Below are positions 46,281 through 55,421 of a DNA stretch of 64,000 nucleotides, one piece after another. Source of the stretch: ECT2AJA-110-A sp035399845. GTDB lineage: Bacteria > Planctomycetota > Phycisphaerae > UBA1845 > UTPLA1. The first letter of the stretch is position 1; each line of letters begins with the position of its first letter. The position numbers were made by a program, and so were the translations under genes. The notes under the pieces are model-generated. The model was not told where the DNA came from. It was given only the letters and a program-made list of their open reading frames with translations, and did no database searches. The stretch is from contig DAOPJV010000001.1 of the NCBI GenBank assembly GCA_035399845.1, positions 159,541 through 223,540 of the forward strand. Reading direction: 5' to 3'.

Positions 46281-48698
46281 CTATTCCCGCTCCACGGGGA
46301 TCAGGAACCGGTACATCGTCAGCGACTTCTCCGGTCTCTCATTGGCGCGATCGATCTGCAGGACGGCGGGCGGCTTCTCGTACGAAAACCCGATCAGCAC
46401 GGCCGTCCGCTTCGTAATCCAATGGCTGCAATCGAGCCGCCTGCCGTAGGAGCGCCTGAGATTCCAGAACTCGTTCTGCGACGCGCCGGGTGGGATCAGA
46501 TTGTACAGAGACAGCAGCAGAAACGGCGTGATTTCGGCGTCGGCCCTGACGTTGGGCGTCGCGGCGCCCGGGCCCATGAAGGACCCGAACGAGCCGGTAT
46601 TTTTCCAACTCTCAAGGTATGTCGAAAGCAGCAGGTCGACGCCTTTGCGCTGGGCCGGGGTACCGTCAGCGTTGGGCGCGGCCTTCCTGTCGTCATAGAT
46701 GCGGGCGACGAGCCGCTCACCGTCGAGCGAGGCCAGTTCGCCGGCCGCATTGAGCCGGTCGATGGGATGACATCGCAGACCCGTGGCGCGACCGTTTTCG
46801 CCGGCGATCTCCTGATTGCCTTCGATCAGGTAGCAGTCCCGCAGGACAACGCCGAGTTCGTTCCGGATGAAGCTGTCCTTGGTGATCCGGCCGAATCTGT
46901 CGATGACGAGCCTGGCCTCGAGCGTGCCGCTGAGCTCACCGTGCCAGCGCCCTTCGAACTCCTTCAGCGTTGCACGGACCGGGACGCCCTCGATGTGCGT
47001 GCCGTCGTCCGTCAGCGTATAGGATTCGCTGGCGACAAAGGAGGTTTCCTCGCCCGTCATCGGGTCCGACATCGTCGGCAGGGCGAAGAGAATTCCCTTT
47101 CCACCCGGGGTGTTCGAGTATCCCACGGGGAGCTGAAGATCGAGCCGCGTGTGGTCCTTCGTTTTGACGCCGAACAGACACGTGCCGTAGCCGTAAATCG
47201 CGCCGGCCCTGGCGTCAATCACGCTCGTCTGCCAGACCTTCGTCGAGAAACCCCGCAGCATCCAGACCATTCCAAGACCGATGACGACGCCAACGATGCT
47301 GACGGCCGTAAAGGCCGGCCAGCACTGCCCCGACCAGCCCTTCTTGTTGAGGTAGAAGTAGCTGCCCAGCGTCGCGCCGAGGGTGTAGACACCCGTGAAT
47401 GCGATGGCGAAGAAGAGGAAGACGCCCGTGACGGCGGAAAAACCGATCGTGCTCGTCAGCGCGCCGAAGATATTTCGTCGTTGCTCAATTCCCCAGACAC
47501 TGCCAGCCGCCTCGCGAAAGGCGGGGATGGCGAGGAAGTTGTTCGCGACGACACGCTCGACGACGTCCGCGTACGCTTCGCGTTTCTTCCTGGCGGCGTC
47601 CGATTCGTCAAAATCCTCGACATCCGGCCCGGGCAGCAGATCCGACAGCCGCGCGCCGAGCAGCGTCACCATTCCGCGACCGACATAGCCTCGGTAGGCG
47701 ATCGGTTCGAGATCCTGCGCCGCCTCCTGATCCTCGACATCCTCGTCCTTCCTGACGGTGGAGGGAATCGGGATGGCGTCCTTCGCGGCTCGCATGCGGC
47801 AGCGCGTCACCGGCTTCGCACGATACTTGCGGGCAAGATCCCGGTAGTCGCTCAGGGTCACGACGATGTCCTTCATCGCGGGGATCGCGTTGACATCTTC
47901 GATCTGGTCGACCGACGCGGGAAGGAACTCGGCCAGCGGCGACGCGTTGAATGACTGCCAGTGGGCGCTGACGGCGATGAGCAGTCTGCCTCCCTGTTCG
48001 ACCCATCCCCGCAGGGCCTGGGCCTGATCGGCCGTGAGATCGGAGGGATCGGCGTCCTCCCAGATGATCGCGTCGACCGCATCCAGCCCCTGCGCCTTGT
48101 GCGGCAGTTCACGCGGGGCGAGACCGCGGATATCGCGGCCCGTAATCGTTTCGGAAAAGTCATGCGCCTGGGCCGCGAACTCGAGATACCTGCCATGCGG
48201 CACACGCCCCCCGCTGGCGATCGTGACGATGAGCAGGTCCTCCTTGTCCGGGCGATCGTAGTACGCCTCGGACTGGATGGACTTCACGGCCTGCCCCAGA
48301 TCGTCAGTGAACTCGACGAGTTCTCCATCCGCCGAATAGAGCTTGATCTCCAGTCGGCTGTCCCCGTTCCGCATGTTCGGAACGAAGTAGATCTCCTTCG
48401 ACTCCCACTCCCCGTCCGGCGCCACGGCGACGGAAAGCTCCGACACCACGACGTCGCCGTCACGATCCGTCTGCGTCACACGGATCAGACCGTCAAACGG
48501 AGCGGCGTCCGTATTGCGGATGTCGACGCCGACGAACGTCATGACGCCGTCGCGCACGCACTGCGGGGCGCCGGCGAAGAGACCGACGCGATTGACGCGC
48601 ATGCTGACGGCGGCGTCGGCAATGGACGACGTCGCCACGAGTATCGCGGCGCCAATGATCCAACCGAGCGTGGTTCGCGAGGTGTTCATCGTGTTCAT
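46281..48698 (-). CDS. Large exported/membrane protein next to ABC exporter
   Basis: 805 residues from ATG 48698 (MNTMNTSRTTLGWIIGAAILVATSSIADAA, signal peptide); a second ATG nine bases later is possible. The N-terminal half is periplasmic and beta-rich, with a segment resembling a GldG-like/DUF4350 fold (LDAVDAIIWEDADPSDLTADQAQALRGWVEQGGRLLIAVS). Two membrane helices follow (FSAVTGVFLFFAIAFTGVYTLG and WPAFTAVSIVGVVIGLGMVWML) and another extracytoplasmic domain. This is the pattern of the large partner of Gld-type ABC exporters. It starts 27 bases before the ATPase gene. Confidence 0.82.
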   Translation of the reverse strand: MNTMNTSRTTLGWIIGAAILVATSSIADAAVSMRVNRVGLFAGAPQCVRDGVMTFVGVDIRNTDAAPFDGLIRVTQTDRDGDVVVSELSVAVAPDGEWESKEIYFVPNMRNGDSRLEIKLYSADGELVEFTDDLGQAVKSIQSEAYYDRPDKEDLLIVTIASGGRVPHGRYLEFAAQAHDFSETITGRDIRGLAPRELPHKAQGLDAVDAIIWEDADPSDLTADQAQALRGWVEQGGRLLIAVSAHWQSFNASPLAEFLPASVDQIEDVNAIPAMKDIVVTLSDYRDLARKYRAKPVTRCRMRAAKDAIPIPSTVRKDEDVEDQEAAQDLEPIAYRGYVGRGMVTLLGARLSDLLPGPDVEDFDESDAARKKREAYADVVERVVANNFLAIPAFREAAGSVWGIEQRRNIFGALTSTIGFSAVTGVFLFFAIAFTGVYTLGATLGSYFYLNKKGWSGQCWPAFTAVSIVGVVIGLGMVWMLRGFSTKVWQTSVIDARAGAIYGYGTCLFGVKTKDHTRLDLQLPVGYSNTPGGKGILFALPTMSDPMTGEETSFVASESYTLTDDGTHIEGVPVRATLKEFEGRWHGELSGTLEARLVIDRFGRITKDSFIRNELGVVLRDCYLIEGNQEIAGENGRATGLRCHPIDRLNAAGELASLDGERLVARIYDDRKAAPNADGTPAQRKGVDLLLSTYLESWKNTGSFGSFMGPGAATPNVRADAEITPFLLLSLYNLIPPGASQNEFWNLRRSYGRRLDCSHWITKRTAVLIGFSYEKPPAVLQIDRANERPEKSLTMYRFLIPVERE

Positions 48699-48782
48699 CG
48701 TTCTGGCGGTATCGGGAACGCGTCGCCAACGCATGGGGCGTGCGGCGCGCGATCGGTACGACTGGGCGTCGGGCGACGCCGA

Positions 48783-49079
48783 TTACGGTTTCTCTTCATC
48801 CCCGCAGGCGCAGACCATCTGACGGCAGCCGGGGCAGCCCTGCGTGTACTTGGCGACCGCCTTCTGCAGGTCGATCCCCTCGACATTCGCAATCGTGGCG
48901 AGCCAGGCGAACACGTCGGCGAATTCGCCTTCCTTGTCTTCCTGGGAGCCGTTCGCGAGGGCGCCGGCCAGTTCTCCGACCTCTTCCATAAACCAGAGAA
49001 ACGTGCCGGCGGAACCGCGCTTGCGGTCCTTCGCCGAGTACATCCGTTCGATGATTTCCTGAAATTCCTGAATCCGCAT
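48783..49079 (-). CDS. MazG-like nucleotide pyrophosphohydrolase with Cys-rich tail
   Basis: 98 residues from ATG 49079. The MazG signature EExxE...ExxD is present as FMEEVGELAGAL and EGEFADVFAWLATIAN, giving the magnesium site. The C-terminal tail YTQGCPGCRQMVCACGDEEKP has four Cys and probably binds a metal. MazG-like enzymes hydrolyse NTPs to NMPs; the substrate here is open. It is in the same direction as the ABC genes and lies between the metalloprotease and the large membrane protein. The upstream in-frame start at 49160 is not conserved. Confidence 0.88.
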   Translation of the reverse strand: MRIQEFQEIIERMYSAKDRKRGSAGTFLWFMEEVGELAGALANGSQEDKEGEFADVFAWLATIANVEGIDLQKAVAKYTQGCPGCRQMVCACGDEEKP

Positions 49080-49223
49080 TTCCCGCCGGTCCTTTATCGA
49101 GACGATCCCGAAATCATACTGTGCGGCGACCCCGGCGGCCAGCAGCCCCTCGGCGCCCATGGCGCCCAGCGTCTGAGTGTCCTGTGCGCCCGCGCGCGCA
49201 ACGATTGCGTCGGATTGGCGCGA

Positions 49224-52121
49224 TCAATGGGGATGGGTATGCGGCTTGTTCGCATCCGCCGGAGCGGCGCCCCCAAGGGCCCGCGCCCTCTCAGCGTACG
49301 AGTCCGCCATCTCGGAGTTCCCCTGTCGTCGAAAAACCTCGGCGAGTCCTTCGAATCCGATGGGATCCTCGGGCGCCAGCTCCGTCACGGCGCGATACTC
49401 CCGCTCGGCCAGAACCCAGTCGCCCGTCGCGACGCATTCGTCCGCCAGGGCGCCGTGAACGTTGATGTCGAAGGGCGTCACATTGAGCGCCACCAGCCAG
49501 CATTGTTTGGCCCTGGCGTGATTCCCGTTGTCGCTGTGCAGCTGCGCGACCCGCTTGAGAACGAAACCGTCATCCGGCTGGAGCTCGGCGAGGCGTTCGT
49601 ACTGCTCGAGCGTCGCCGCCGTGTCGCCCCGTCGCTGGTAGATGGCCGCCAGGCGTCGATAGGTGTCGGGATCGGCGGGGTATCGCGCCTGGTATTGCCT
49701 GTAAAGGTCGATCGCCTCGGGAAACTGCTCCCAGGCCTGCTCGACGTAACCGAGATGCTTCAGGGCCAGGGCGTTGTCCGGATTGCGGCGATGCAGACGG
49801 CGTATCTTCGGCTCGGCCTCATCGATCAGCTTGCGTCGACACGTCGTGTCCTTCTCCGCAAGCATGCGATCGATCAGAACGCGACCGATGATGTCGAGCG
49901 CCAGCGTTTCATCGCGATCGATCGAATTCGCGCGCTCGGCGGCGGCGAGCGCCTTCTTTGGCTCGCCCGCGACAAAATGCGCCGCCGCCAGACGGGCGAT
50001 CAGGCTCGCGTCCTCCGGCGAGGCGTCGACCAGCTTCTGAACGTCATCGACCTTCTCTTCCTTCAGCCAGGGAAGATTCCATTGGTCCACCTGCGCCGTC
50101 GCCCACGCCCTGAACGCGGCGTCAAACTCCGTCGGCGACATTTCGAGCGTCCTGCGGAACGCCGTCGCCACGTCATCACCCTCCCGGAACGCGTCGAGAA
50201 GTTTGCGAATGGCCTTCGCGCCGCGATTTTCCTCGATGAACTCGACCATCCATTCGGACTGGGCGTAGGCGAGAGAGCGGGACTCGGGAAACCGCGGCCG
50301 CATGAACCCCATGTCGATCGTGTCGAGCGTGAAGAGACGATCCCTGCGGACGGCGCCCATGAGCATCTGCATTCGCCCCCAGTCACGCGGCGCGGGCTCC
50401 TCGAAGACGGCGAGGCCTTCCGTCATCCAGTGCGGAATCCGGTTCTTCGTCGCCGCCAGCGTGACGGTATGCGTGAATTCGTGTCGCAGCACATCCGCCC
50501 AGTTGTAATCCCCGAACGGCGCGCGACCTCGCGGCGCCATAATGGCGATCACGGGGCCCGTGCAGGCGCCGATCGTGGCGATGAAGGGCCGATGGGACAC
50601 GCGAAGGCTGAAACCCTCGTGTGACGGAAACAACTCGATCGTCGTCTTGCGATCCAGTTTTGTCGCGTAGCGACTGCAGATCTCGTCGTGGAACTGTTCG
50701 AGCACGCGCGTGAAGTAGGGGACGACGACGGCGTCTTCCCTGCGATCGTACTTGATGATGAAGTGCTCGGATTCGGACCGGGCGAACTTGTCGATCTCGT
50801 CCAGCAGCCCCAGGACGTCGAAGGTCCGCTGGTTGAAGCTGTCGATCTCGTGGGCGGCCTCCAGCGCCTTGCGCGCCTCGGGTTCACGTCCCGACTCCAT
50901 GCAGAGCAGGCCGAGCTCCACGAGGGGCGCCGACCAGTGTGGGGCCGCCTTCGAGGCGCGCTCCAGGGCGTCGTGGGCCTCGTCATACTGCCGCCGACTC
51001 GCCAGGATGCGCCCGAGCGCATAGTGGAACGCTGCGGGGTTCTCGTTCAGCGCCTTGGCGCGTTTCTCGAGGTCGATCGCCGCCGGCCGATCGATGAGGC
51101 AGATTTTGGCGCCGGCCAGCAGTCCCATCGCCTCCAGCGATTCCGGATCGGCGGCCAGGGCCTTCTCCGCCTGTTCCGCGGCGTCAGCGAATCGACGTTC
51201 CGTGATCCTGCAGTCGGCGAGCAGGAGATGGGCGCCGACATGATGGGGATTGATCTCGAGCGCCGACTGCACACACTGCTCGACGCCTTCAAAGTCCCAC
51301 GTTTCGAGCTTCGTGCGGCCGATTCCGACGTGGGCGTCGGGCACGTTGGGATTCTCTTTGAGAATCGTCTCGAATTCGGTCGCGGCGTCCGCCAGGTTAT
51401 GGCGATCCAGCAGCAGCTCACCGGCGGCCAGGTGCGCGGGCCAGTAGTCCTTGTCGACGAAGTCGAACGCTTCCTGGTAGACCTCACGCAGGATGTGGCG
51501 CACGCGCTGAACGACATTCCGCCGGGCCAGCACGGTATATCGATAAAAACCGCGGCCGAGAACTGTAAGGTCCTCAGGAGACGCGGGCAGCGCGTCGTTG
51601 GTCATCCGGTCGTCGAAGAGGGCGTAGATTCCGATGGCGTCCTCATAGCGCCCCAGACGTTCGTAGACACGCCCGAGGATGAGCGGCGCCTCCAGGTTGT
51701 CGAGGTCGATCCGCATCGCCTTCTTCGCGTGTTCGATCGCGGCGTCGGACATTCCCTTTCGATCGAACAGGTCCGCCAGCGCCGCGTGCCACGCGGCGTC
51801 CTTTTCGCCCTTGGCGCTGAGCGACATCAGCCGGACGACCCCTTCATCCAGCGTTCCGCGAATGATGTGAATGCGACGCGCCTCGCAGGCGGCGCGAAGC
51901 GCGTCGGCCGGATTCCGCGCGGCGAGCTGGTCGAGCTGCGCCAACGCGTCGTCGTACTGACCATGCAGGTATCGATCGCGCGCCGTCGAGAACGAAACCC
52001 CGGCGGGCGGATCGGCGGGCGCCGCCATGAGAGACATCGGAGAGACGCCCAGCCAGGCCACGAGTGTCAGCAGGCCGGGGCGAATCGCGTTCGAAAGCGT
52101 CTTGCGGGATTGCGGTTCCAT
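49224..52121 (-). CDS. Exported TPR protein with gluzincin metalloprotease motif
   Basis: 965 residues from ATG 52121, with a signal peptide (GLLTLVAWLGVSPMSLMAAPA). TPR-like repeats occupy about 40-460 (for example AIEHAKKAMRIDLDNLEAPLILGRVYERLGRYEDAIGIY) and about 680-950. Between them is a peptidase MA-like domain with HEFTH (His about residue 547) and a downstream Glu in TEGLAVFEE, the gluzincin zinc ligands. It probably cleaves an envelope protein or acts as a scaffold with peptidase activity. A membrane protein gene lies 46 bases upstream and the MazG gene 144 bases downstream. Confidence 0.88.
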   Translation of the reverse strand: MEPQSRKTLSNAIRPGLLTLVAWLGVSPMSLMAAPADPPAGVSFSTARDRYLHGQYDDALAQLDQLAARNPADALRAACEARRIHIIRGTLDEGVVRLMSLSAKGEKDAAWHAALADLFDRKGMSDAAIEHAKKAMRIDLDNLEAPLILGRVYERLGRYEDAIGIYALFDDRMTNDALPASPEDLTVLGRGFYRYTVLARRNVVQRVRHILREVYQEAFDFVDKDYWPAHLAAGELLLDRHNLADAATEFETILKENPNVPDAHVGIGRTKLETWDFEGVEQCVQSALEINPHHVGAHLLLADCRITERRFADAAEQAEKALAADPESLEAMGLLAGAKICLIDRPAAIDLEKRAKALNENPAAFHYALGRILASRRQYDEAHDALERASKAAPHWSAPLVELGLLCMESGREPEARKALEAAHEIDSFNQRTFDVLGLLDEIDKFARSESEHFIIKYDRREDAVVVPYFTRVLEQFHDEICSRYATKLDRKTTIELFPSHEGFSLRVSHRPFIATIGACTGPVIAIMAPRGRAPFGDYNWADVLRHEFTHTVTLAATKNRIPHWMTEGLAVFEEPAPRDWGRMQMLMGAVRRDRLFTLDTIDMGFMRPRFPESRSLAYAQSEWMVEFIEENRGAKAIRKLLDAFREGDDVATAFRRTLEMSPTEFDAAFRAWATAQVDQWNLPWLKEEKVDDVQKLVDASPEDASLIARLAAAHFVAGEPKKALAAAERANSIDRDETLALDIIGRVLIDRMLAEKDTTCRRKLIDEAEPKIRRLHRRNPDNALALKHLGYVEQAWEQFPEAIDLYRQYQARYPADPDTYRRLAAIYQRRGDTAATLEQYERLAELQPDDGFVLKRVAQLHSDNGNHARAKQCWLVALNVTPFDINVHGALADECVATGDWVLAEREYRAVTELAPEDPIGFEGLAEVFRRQGNSEMADSYAERARALGGAAPADANKPHTHPH

Positions 52122-52167
52122 ATGTCTATCATACGTCGATCGCCGCCGGATGATGCGAAACCCGGGG

Positions 52168-52629
52168 TCATTCGTTGAAGGCGGCGCGGAACACAGTGCG
52201 ATAGGCGTCCAGAAGGGCGAATTGAAAGTAGAACAGAAACGCGTTGATGAAAATCGTCGAGAACGCGGCGATGAGATGAATATCCGGTGAAACACCCGAC
52301 TCGATCGTGGCGCCGAGGAGGCTGGTGATCACGACACTCGCCATGCCGACGGCGCTGAGTCGCAGGGCCCGGCTCTTGCATACCTGCACTCGCTGGGCGA
52401 ACGACGGATCGAGACCGTCCTGGGCGACCGCCTGCTCCATGATCTTCTGCTGAACGACGAAATACATGAACAGCACAATGTGAACGAAACAGGTAAACAG
52501 GGCCGTCAGCACGCCGAGGAGGAAGTGCCGCAGGTAGCCCTCGCTGCCGGATACGAGCAGGCCGGCCACGGCGGTCGTGGCCATAAGCAGAAGATTCGAA
52601 ACGGCGAACAGAAGAAAACTGGCTTTCAT
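52168..52629 (-). CDS. Four-helix membrane protein of unknown function
   Basis: 153 residues with four hydrophobic segments (LFAVSNLLLMATTAVAGLLV, LRHFLLGVLTALFTCFVHIVLFMYFVV, LRLSAVGMASVVITSLLGA, IHLIAAFSTIFINAFLFYFQFAL). A cytoplasmic loop is likely around QQKIMEQAVAQDGLDPSFAQRVQVCKSR. It leads the minus-strand block down to the ABC permease. No family is recognised. Confidence 0.75.
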   Translation of the reverse strand: MKASFLLFAVSNLLLMATTAVAGLLVSGSEGYLRHFLLGVLTALFTCFVHIVLFMYFVVQQKIMEQAVAQDGLDPSFAQRVQVCKSRALRLSAVGMASVVITSLLGATIESGVSPDIHLIAAFSTIFINAFLFYFQFALLDAYRTVFRAAFNE

Positions 52630-52898
52630 GGGAGATTCGTCAGGCGTTCAGGTTGAGGGTTCCAGGCGCCGGCGTACGGTCCCGTACCGATCGGCCAGCG
52701 GCGCGCGCGAGGCGCGTGAAAGATTACCCACATTTTCAGATTCGATCTAATCCGAGTCATTGCGATCAAGCGCATTTGAGCGTATTCGCGGCACGGTTCA
52801 ACAGGTTACAGCGGATCGCGCCGCGGTCGTCTCGGCGCCTCTCTGCAGAAATGGTGACAATTTGCCCACTCATTCCCACTTCGGTTTCGGGCGCGATG

Positions 52899-53145
52899 AC
52901 GCCGATTGGCGTATTTTTGTCTCGATTATTTAACAACAGACTGGACACGTGGGAGCGCGTAGGATTAGGGTGAGTGTCAGGCGAGAGACAGGAAGACCCA
53001 CCGACGCATTACAAACCAATTTACGCCGAGCGAAAAAGTGGAACCGACCACAGCTGCGTGCGTATAAACAGTACCCTACCTTCCCTAAAGTGCATGGGTT
53101 CAGGGATCACTTCCCACTCCATCCCTGGACCCATGCCATATTTTT
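52899..53145 (+). ncRNA. Possible small RNA or leader in a 525-base gap
   Basis: The gene-free gap 52630-53155 is more A/T-rich than its surroundings. On the plus strand, TTGGCG (52907-52912) and TTTAAC (52930-52935) are 17 bases apart, a weak promoter match. At 53093-53135 there is a 15-pair hairpin (CATGGGTTCAGGGAT with ATCCCTGGACCCATG, one G-U), followed by A-T-T-T-T-T. The intervening 200 bases have no convincing ORF. A short GATT-loop hairpin (52899-52912) overlaps the proposed promoter. I do not recognise tmRNA, RNase P, 6S or SRP RNA. Confidence 0.3.
53093..53145 (+). terminator. Rho-independent terminator
   Basis: A 15-pair stem (53093-53107 and 53121-53135, one G-U pair), loop of 13, then TATTTTT at 53139-53145. 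It is oriented for plus-strand transcripts from the gap and lies 11 bases from the end of the minus-strand permease gene. Confidence 0.65.
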
Positions 53146-53155
53146 GCGCCCCTCG

Positions 53156-54373
53156 TTATTCGTATCGAAGCGCGTCCATGGGCTCGAGCCGGCTGGCGCG
53201 GAAGGCGGGGTAGAAGCCGAAGAACACACCTGTCGCCGACGCAAACCCGAGGGCGAGGATGGCGATCGAGGTGGAGACCTGCGTCTCGTATCCCTTCCAT
53301 TGGGTCAGGACCTCGCTCGTCCCCCAGCCGACGAAGATGCCGATAATACCGCCGAGCGTGCACAGCATGACGGCCTCGATCAGGAACTGAAGCAGGATGT
53401 CGAATCCATTGGCGCCGATGGCCATGCGGAGACCGATTTCGCGCGTGCGCTCCGTCACGCTCACGAGCATGATGTTCATGATGCCGACACCGCCGACGAC
53501 CAGGGCGACGCCCGCGATCATGCCCAGCAGCCACTCGAATGACGCGCTGGACTCCTCCTTCATCTGGGCCATTTCGCTGACAGACCAGATTCGGAAGTCG
53601 TCGTCATCGCCCTCCCGCAGATTGTGACGTTCACGAAGAAACGCGCGCACCTGCGACTCGGCCGCCATCGGATCGACATTGACATGGGCGGCGGCGAGCA
53701 TCGTCGACGAGATCTCGGAGCCGGCGATCTTCTGCTGAAACACCTTGTACGGGAAGATGATCTCGTCATCGTTGTCGCGGGGGCCCGATCGCCCCTTGAA
53801 GGCGAGCACGCCCACAATGCGGAATCGCGCCCCTTTGACCGTGATCTGTTCGCCGACGGGATTGATCGAGCCGAAGAGCTCCTTCGCCGCCGTCATGCCG
53901 ATCGCACAGACGGGATTGCCCGTGATCTCATCTTCCTCGTTCAGTTCGCGCCCCACGACACAGGGCCAGCGCCGAATATCGTGGAAGTTCGGAAAGACCC
54001 CCCGGACGCCGGATTGATAGTTGTTGTAGCTGCTCTTGACCTGCATCCGCATCTGATTGCTGGGCGACGCGGCGCGAATGAGGGAACAGTGTTCCATGAT
54101 GGCGCGGGCGTCATCACGCGTCTGGTTGGGCTTGCGTTCGACATTCCCCTTGCGGGCGCCGCTCTTGGCGATGCCCCAGGTGCCGATCCACATCCAGTCG
54201 TCGCCCATGCGGGCGATCTCCTCCTCGACGCGATTCTTCGTGGCCTGCGCCATCGCAACCAGCACGATGACGGCGCCGACACCGATGACGATGCCGAGCA
54301 TGCTCAGGCTGGTTCGAACCTTGTTCTTGCCGAGGCTGACCAGGGCTTCCGCGATAAGAGAGAAGATGTTCAT
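53156..54373 (-). CDS. MacB-type ABC transporter permease
   Basis: 405 residues with the MacB/FtsX architecture: an N-terminal helix (KVRTSLSMLGIVIGVGAVIVLVAMAQATKNRVEEEI), a large periplasmic domain (about 50-270), and three C-terminal helices starting at SFEWLLGMIAGVALVVGGVGIMNIMLVSVTERTREIGLRMAIGA and ending FYPAFRASRLEPMDALRYE. These permeases move substrates from the periplasm or act as mechanotransmitters. No dedicated ATPase or membrane-fusion gene is adjacent in the window, so its partner is unknown. Confidence 0.93.
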   Translation of the reverse strand: MNIFSLIAEALVSLGKNKVRTSLSMLGIVIGVGAVIVLVAMAQATKNRVEEEIARMGDDWMWIGTWGIAKSGARKGNVERKPNQTRDDARAIMEHCSLIRAASPSNQMRMQVKSSYNNYQSGVRGVFPNFHDIRRWPCVVGRELNEEDEITGNPVCAIGMTAAKELFGSINPVGEQITVKGARFRIVGVLAFKGRSGPRDNDDEIIFPYKVFQQKIAGSEISSTMLAAAHVNVDPMAAESQVRAFLRERHNLREGDDDDFRIWSVSEMAQMKEESSASFEWLLGMIAGVALVVGGVGIMNIMLVSVTERTREIGLRMAIGANGFDILLQFLIEAVMLCTLGGIIGIFVGWGTSEVLTQWKGYETQVSTSIAILALGFASATGVFFGFYPAFRASRLEPMDALRYE

Positions 54374-54454
54374 GTGCGCATTCGCAGTTGCGGGAAGTCT
54401 CGCGACGCCGGTCTCCCCGGATCCACCCGGATTCCGGCCGGCCGTCGCCGTCGA

Positions 54455-54934
54455 TCAGTAATTCGCGCCTGACTTTCGGAGGTGGACGTAGGGCGCGGGC
54501 GGCGCCTCGTCGACCAGGGCCTCGACGACTTCGCCGAAAAGAACGTCGTGATCGCCGATCGTCCGTCGCTCCATCAGTTTACACGAGAGGGCGGCGATCC
54601 GATCGGGGATGGCGACGCCGAAAGCGACATCTGTCGCGGCGAGCCCCGAAAAGGCCGCTTCGCCCGGCGCAAATCCTTTGCCGAAATGCCTGAACATCGG
54701 CCCCGGATTTTCCCCCAGCAGATTCAGCGTGAAACCGCCGGCTTCGTCGATGAGATTGAGGATTGGCCGACCCGACTTGACGGCGACGCAGACGGCCGGC
54801 GGCTCAAACGCGACCTGCTGGACCCAGGAGGCGAGCATTCCGGTCCGATCCGCATCCGTCCGGACAGTCAGGATCGAGCATCCGCTCGGAATGCGACTGA
54901 TGGCCCGCGCAATCTCAGGAGACATATCCGCCAT
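54455..54934 (-). CDS. Flavin reductase-like FMN-binding protein
   Basis: 159 residues. Motifs of the flavin reductase-like domain: AISRIPSGCSILTVRTDADRTGMLASWVQQVAFEPPAVCVAVKSGRP, GGFTLNLLGENPGPMFRHFGKGFAPGEAAFSGL, and IGDHDVLFGEVVEALVD. Members reduce free FMN/FAD with NAD(P)H or bind FMN. Start uncertain: a second Met three codons later is equally placed. It lies between the permease and the thiamine-binding gene and may be its own unit. Confidence 0.9.
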   Translation of the reverse strand: MADMSPEIARAISRIPSGCSILTVRTDADRTGMLASWVQQVAFEPPAVCVAVKSGRPILNLIDEAGGFTLNLLGENPGPMFRHFGKGFAPGEAAFSGLAATDVAFGVAIPDRIAALSCKLMERRTIGDHDVLFGEVVEALVDEAPPAPYVHLRKSGANY

Positions 54935-54983
54935 GTTGTTCAGTACCTTCGCGTTGTGTCGCCGCCTTCGCTGGCGCCGAGTG

Positions 54984-55295
54984 TTACTGATCCAGTTTAC
55001 GTCCGAGAATCTCTTCGACCTTGGCGATCTTTGAGTTGATACGGCCCGTCTCGCCGGCGCGGGCGTCGACTTTGATGTAGCAGGAGATGCGCTCGCATTC
55101 CTCGGACATGCTTCGATAGCACTTTTCGATAACGCCCATCACGTCCTTCCAGTCGCCCTCGACACATGTGCCCATGGGGCCAAGGCGATAGGCGAGACCA
55201 CTTTGGGAGACGATGTCCAGGCTACGGGCCACGTAATCCGAGACCGACGTTCCCTTGTCCATGGGCGACATTGAGAATTCGACAAGTACGGACAC
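54984..55295 (-). CDS. MTH1187-family (UPF0045) thiamine-binding protein
   Basis: 103 residues from GTG 55295 (AGGTG six bases upstream). Family motifs: LVEFSMSPMDKGTSVSDYVARSLDIV, SGLAYRLGPMGTCVEGDWKDVMGVIEKCY, ERISCYIKVDARAG. The family forms ferredoxin-like tetramers that bind thiamine in structures; its function in the cell is unclear. It is the only gene here of that kind. The flavin reductase-like gene follows after 49 bases. Confidence 0.92.
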   Translation of the reverse strand: MSVLVEFSMSPMDKGTSVSDYVARSLDIVSQSGLAYRLGPMGTCVEGDWKDVMGVIEKCYRSMSEECERISCYIKVDARAGETGRINSKIAKVEEILGRKLDQ

Positions 55296-55421
55296 AGTAT
55301 CACCTGCTTGAAATAGGGCCGAACGATTTGAGACCCAGCAAATTGTAGCCGATTTGGGGGCGACTCACACGAAAACACCTTCGTGGCTATGCGTCCGCCC
55401 GGGGCCGATCATAATGGCGCC

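Noticed and set aside
45312..50624. Two plus-strand open frames of 880 and 887 residues
   Set aside because: They are shadows of the ABC transporter ATPase, the large membrane protein, the MazG-like gene and part of the TPR protease. GC-rich genes often leave long antisense frames.
52943..53145. Housekeeping RNA (SRP, tmRNA, RNase P, 6S)
   Set aside because: I looked for GGAAG-AGC of SRP, the RNase P GAGGAAAGUCC block and the tmRNA end; none is present.
55383..55421. Earlier start for the glycosyltransferase
   Set aside because: Possible in frame, but adds a short hydrophilic segment without a ribosome site; kept as an alternative only.
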